Assembly: GCF_016634425.1 (NCBI RefSeq)
Contig: NZ_JAEPES010000003.1
Location: 310,001-374,000, forward strand
From: Lacisediminihabitans changchengi
Lineage (GTDB): Bacteria; Actinomycetota; Actinomycetes; Actinomycetales; Microbacteriaceae
Length of the DNA stretch: 64,000 nt
Direction of reading: 5' to 3'
In this document: in pieces, positions 61,184 through 64,000 of the stretch
Layout of the letters: each line of letters starts with the position of its first letter
Numbering within the stretch: the first letter of the stretch is position 1
The notes under the pieces: generated by a model
Databases searched by the model: none
The model's input: the letters and a program-made list of their open reading frames with translations, nothing else
Told to the model about the DNA's origin: nothing
Translations under genes and position numbers: made by a program

Positions 61184-62455
61184 CTAGTCGCCAAGCCCGA
61201 ACGGATGGACAAGCCGCCACCCCGCGCCAGGGTCGACGAGGCTCGCGCTGAAGGCCAACGGAACCGTGATCTGGTTCTCTCCCACCGTGAACGTCACGAC
61301 CCCGGCCTTCTCGCCCCGTGAGACCAGACGGATGTCCGCCACCGACACCGCGGCCGACACCGGGGTATTCCCCCAGACCAGTACTTTCGCCCCACTGACC
61401 GCTTTCGCGCTGGTTGTGGCCGACCACGCGGTGCGGTAATTGGCGAACACCTGACCCTTATCCGCCAGGGTGATCTCGTGAAACCCCGAGGCGATCGACC
61501 GCAGCAGCCCGCTGACGGCCGGGTACAGCGTGTCGTGGTCGGGCGCGCCGAGAACAGCACCGATGATCGTCACCGTGCTCGACCCGATCTTCTGCTTGGA
61601 TGCGAAGAGCAGACTCGACCCGACGTTCTCGAGGGTGCCGGTCTTTATACCCACCACCCCGTCAGAGCCGAGGAGCTGGTTGGTGTCCTTGATGGTGCCG
61701 ACCTCGGGAAGGGTGAGCGTCGGGGTGTCGACGATGTCCGCGATCACCGGGTCGCCCATGGCGAGCTTTCCGAGCGCGACAAGGTCGGTCGCAGTGCTCG
61801 TGTTCGCCGGGTTGATCCCGGTTGGTTCGAGCACGGTCGTATGGCTCAGCCCGTGCTCAGCGAGCCACGTCTTCGTGGCACCGACGTAGGCGTCTTCGGT
61901 GCCGAATGCCCAGTCGGCGATCGCCTCGGCGTAGTTGTTGGCCGAGGCCATGAGCGCCACCTGCAGCACCTCGTGTTGTGACATGCTCGCGCCGACCGGC
62001 ATCGGTTTGACCGTCCCGCGCAGTGCGGTGTACTTCGAGTACAGCGCACGGTCCGCCGCGCTGAACACGATCTCCGGGCCGTCGGCACCCTTCGCGAGGG
62101 GCTTGGCGTCGAGCACGACCATGGCGGTGATGATCTTGGTGATGCTCGCCATCGGGAGCGCTTCTTCGGTGCCGCTCACCGAGAGCAGATCGGGGTAGCC
62201 GACCGCTCCGAACGCGCTCGCGCCGAAACCGGGCCACGCGAGTTGAGCGGCCGCTGCCTGCAGCGGTGGTGGAGGAGTGACGCTGCGCTGCGCGACGCCA
62301 AGGGGCGCGAGCAAGCTGAACGGCAGATACAGAACGATCGCGAGAATGACCAGCACCGCCGACCCCACGGCGATGCGACGCTGGAGATACCGTCGCCGAC
62401 GACTCGGCACGTGTTCGGGCGGATGCGGCGGCAGACCGGTGACCACAGAGCTCAT
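61184..62455 (-). CDS. D-alanyl-D-alanine carboxypeptidase-like penicillin-binding protein
   Basis: 423 residues. An N-terminal membrane anchor (VGSAVLVILAIVLYLPFSLL) is followed by a serine peptidase domain. SxxK is ASITK, SxN is SANN and KTG is in GIKTGTLENVG. This fits the S11 (DacA-like) group, which trims peptidoglycan stem peptides outside the membrane. A C-terminal beta-rich tail is also typical. Its start overlaps the stop of the RNA methyltransferase gene by 4 bp. Confidence 0.9.
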   Translation of the reverse strand: MSSVVTGLPPHPPEHVPSRRRRYLQRRIAVGSAVLVILAIVLYLPFSLLAPLGVAQRSVTPPPPLQAAAAQLAWPGFGASAFGAVGYPDLLSVSGTEEALPMASITKIITAMVVLDAKPLAKGADGPEIVFSAADRALYSKYTALRGTVKPMPVGASMSQHEVLQVALMASANNYAEAIADWAFGTEDAYVGATKTWLAEHGLSHTTVLEPTGINPANTSTATDLVALGKLAMGDPVIADIVDTPTLTLPEVGTIKDTNQLLGSDGVVGIKTGTLENVGSSLLFASKQKIGSSTVTIIGAVLGAPDHDTLYPAVSGLLRSIASGFHEITLADKGQVFANYRTAWSATTSAKAVSGAKVLVWGNTPVSAAVSVADIRLVSRGEKAGVVTFTVGENQITVPLAFSASLVDPGAGWRLVHPFGLGD

Positions 62456-63273
62456 ACGCCCGGCCGGATCGCCCAGAGCGCCACGGCGCTGGCGGAGGCG
62501 ACGTTGAGCGAGTCGACACCGTGCAGCATCGGAATCGTGACGATGGAGTCCGCCGCGTGGATTGCCGCGCGGCTCAGACCGTCTCCCTCCGAACCCAGGA
62601 GTAGCGCTATCTTCTCCGGCGCGGTGGCGGCAAAGGTGCCGAGGTCGACCGCGTCATCCGCGAGAGCGAGCGCCGCGATGTGAAATCCAGCGGCATGAAG
62701 GATGTCCGCGCCCTCCGGCCACTCTGGAATGCGAGTCCACGGCACCTGCAGCACCGTTCCCATGCTCACCCTGACGCTCCGACGATAGAGAGGATCAGCG
62801 CACCGCGGGGTCACCAGCACGGCATCGGCGCCGATCCCGGCCGCGGCACGGAAGATCGCCCCGACATTGGTGTGGTCGACGACATCCTCGATCACCACGA
62901 TGCGAGTGGCACCGGCGATGACCTCGGCCGCTGGACGCAGCTCCGGCCGATGCATCGAGGCGAGGGCCCCACGGTGAAGGTTATATCCGGTAAGTTTCTC
63001 GAGCAGCGCGGCCGAGCCGACGTAGACCGGAGTGTCGCTGCCGTCGAAGTCAGGCCCGGTGAGGAGCGCTTCGACATCCGGAAGCCACTGTCCTTGTAGC
63101 AGCACGGATCGGGGCACGTGACCGGCGCGGAGCGCTCGGCCGATGACCTTGGTCGATTCGGCGATGTACAGCCCACCGGCCGGCTCGCTCACGCGACGCA
63201 ACGCCACGTCGGTGAGCCTCGAATAGTCAGCGAGCGCCGGGTCGTCGAGGTCGTCGATATGGATGATGTGCAT
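62452..63273 (-). CDS. TrmH/SpoU-family RNA 2'-O-methyltransferase
   Basis: 273 residues behind AGGAGAA. The knotted SPOUT fold is shown by VIEDVVDHTNVGAIFRAAA, LLLGSEGDGLS and IPMLHGVDSLNVASASAVAL. An N-terminal RNA-binding extension is present. It methylates ribose in tRNA or rRNA using S-adenosylmethionine. The exact site is not predictable. It is the first gene of a two-gene operon with the carboxypeptidase. Confidence 0.92.
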   Translation of the reverse strand: MHIIHIDDLDDPALADYSRLTDVALRRVSEPAGGLYIAESTKVIGRALRAGHVPRSVLLQGQWLPDVEALLTGPDFDGSDTPVYVGSAALLEKLTGYNLHRGALASMHRPELRPAAEVIAGATRIVVIEDVVDHTNVGAIFRAAAGIGADAVLVTPRCADPLYRRSVRVSMGTVLQVPWTRIPEWPEGADILHAAGFHIAALALADDAVDLGTFAATAPEKIALLLGSEGDGLSRAAIHAADSIVTIPMLHGVDSLNVASASAVALWAIRPGV

Positions 63274-63387
63274 AGTTCTCCTGGCCCCGTGCCGACCGAG
63301 ACGACCGATCTGCAGCTTTCGGAAACATATCCGAAAACTCCGGTGTTTAGGCTATTGACACCGCGTGAGCGGGGAGATGAGGGCGAC

Positions 63388-64000
63388 ATGGCTACCGATA
63401 GCGCTGCAACGGAAAGCACGGTTCAGTCGCGCGCGTCCAGCGCCTGGGCCCCCGCCCCTGCCGAAGAGCTGGATGCCGCCGCCGAGGTTCTGCGCGGCAA
63501 GACCATTGCTGTGCTCACCGGTGCCGGAGTGAGCACCGATTCCGGGATTCCCGATTACCGGGGCGAGGGCGCTCCCCCGCGCAACCCGATGACATTCCAG
63601 CAGTTCCTCAGCGATGCGGCGTACCGCCAGCGCTACTGGGCCGGCAGCCACCTCGGGTGGCGACGTTTCGACGGAGCCCGCCCGAACGATGGACACCGCA
63701 CCATCGCGGCGATGGAGAACGCCGGACTCGTTAACGGGGTGATCACGCAGAACGTCGACGGCCTGCACCTGCGTGCAGGATCGCAGCGCGTTGTGGATCT
63801 GCACGGCACTATGGATCGCGTGCGCTGCCTCACCTGCGGACAGACCTTCGCCCGCGCAGACATCGCCCAGCGAATCGCCGATGCCAATCCCTGGCTCGAT
63901 GAGCCGGACTCGTTCGAGCTCGGTCCAGATGGAGACGTGGAGTTCACCAAGATCGATGCCTTCGAGACGCCGGTCTGCACCGTCTGCGGCGGCATCCTCA
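63388..64000 (+). CDS. Sir2-family NAD-dependent protein deacylase (3' end outside window)
   Basis: 204 codons are visible from ATG 63388, with GAGATGAGGG upstream, and the frame is open at the window end. NAD-site motifs are LTGAGVSTDSGIPDYRG and TQNVDGLH, the catalytic His is in DLHGTMD, and two CxxC pairs (CLTCG and CTVCGG) form the zinc site. It removes acyl groups from lysines in the cytoplasm. TTGACA at 63355-63360 could be a -35, but no clear -10 follows. Confidence 0.93.
   Translation, partial: MATDSAATESTVQSRASSAWAPAPAEELDAAAEVLRGKTIAVLTGAGVSTDSGIPDYRGEGAPPRNPMTFQQFLSDAAYRQRYWAGSHLGWRRFDGARPNDGHRTIAAMENAGLVNGVITQNVDGLHLRAGSQRVVDLHGTMDRVRCLTCGQTFARADIAQRIADANPWLDEPDSFELGPDGDVEFTKIDAFETPVCTVCGGIL

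Overview
The window is high-GC chromosomal DNA from an actinobacterium. DUF222-HNH and DUF2510 proteins, F420-type PPOX and LLM oxidoreductases, an imuA'-imuB-dnaE2 cassette with an actinobacterial LexA box, frequent leaderless starts and 4-bp ATGA gene overlaps together point to Microbacteriaceae or a close relative. This placement is inferred from gene content, not from a marker gene. No rRNA, tRNA, CRISPR array, phage or insertion sequence was seen. The gene order looks like core chromosome.

Layout. 1-1.8 kb: 3' part of a chaplin-like surface protein with a LAFTG sorting signal, then a zinc-ribbon protein. 1.8-3.6 kb: L-serine dehydratase behind a tandem glycine riboswitch. 3.7-10.3 kb: a nuclease/phosphatase-fold protein, two clusters of tiny acidic proteins, a DUF2510 membrane protein, a J-domain/NERD protein, glutathione peroxidase and a histidine phosphatase. 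10.3-15.4 kb: SbcCD and a second NERD protein. 15.5-28.6 kb: Rieske, PPOX, MmcQ, cold-shock/DUF1294, LLM and PAP2 proteins, two tandem lipid kinases, DUF222-HNH, a ThrE-type exporter, and a secreted thioester-domain-like protein next to an L,D-transpeptidase. 28.6-44 kb: a SWIM-SNF2 helicase, M18 aminopeptidase, Eis-like acetyltransferase, an orphan DarT-like protein, PoxB, a gamma-glutamyltransferase-like protein, a degenerate SGNH protein fused to GAF, and an S53 peptidase. 44-49.1 kb: a two-component system followed by a GT-C glycosyltransferase, a polyprenol-phosphate mannose synthase and GtrA, which suggests envelope glycosylation. 49.1-55.1 kb: the SOS mutagenesis operon. 55.1-64 kb: a reductase, GH6 glycosidase, helicase, SGNH hydrolase, fatty acid desaturase, D,D-carboxypeptidase, RNA methyltransferase and the start of a sirtuin.

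How it fits together. DNA repair and processing is over-represented (SbcCD, ImuA'/ImuB/DnaE2, SNF2, a second helicase, DarT-like, NERD proteins). A second theme is the cell surface (chaplin-like protein, L,D-transpeptidase, carboxypeptidase, mannosyl carrier synthesis). The desaturase and cold-shock domain protein would suit a psychrotolerant organism, but that is only suggestive.

The least explained items are the cysteine-free chaplin repeats, the two acidic-protein clusters, the orphan DarT-like protein, the J-domain/NERD fusion, and a striking density of short tandem repeats: 15 or 18 bp units inside genes, and 7-17 bp units between them. At least seven genes have a -10 hexamer (TAnnnT) 6-7 nt before their ATG, which I used to choose starts.
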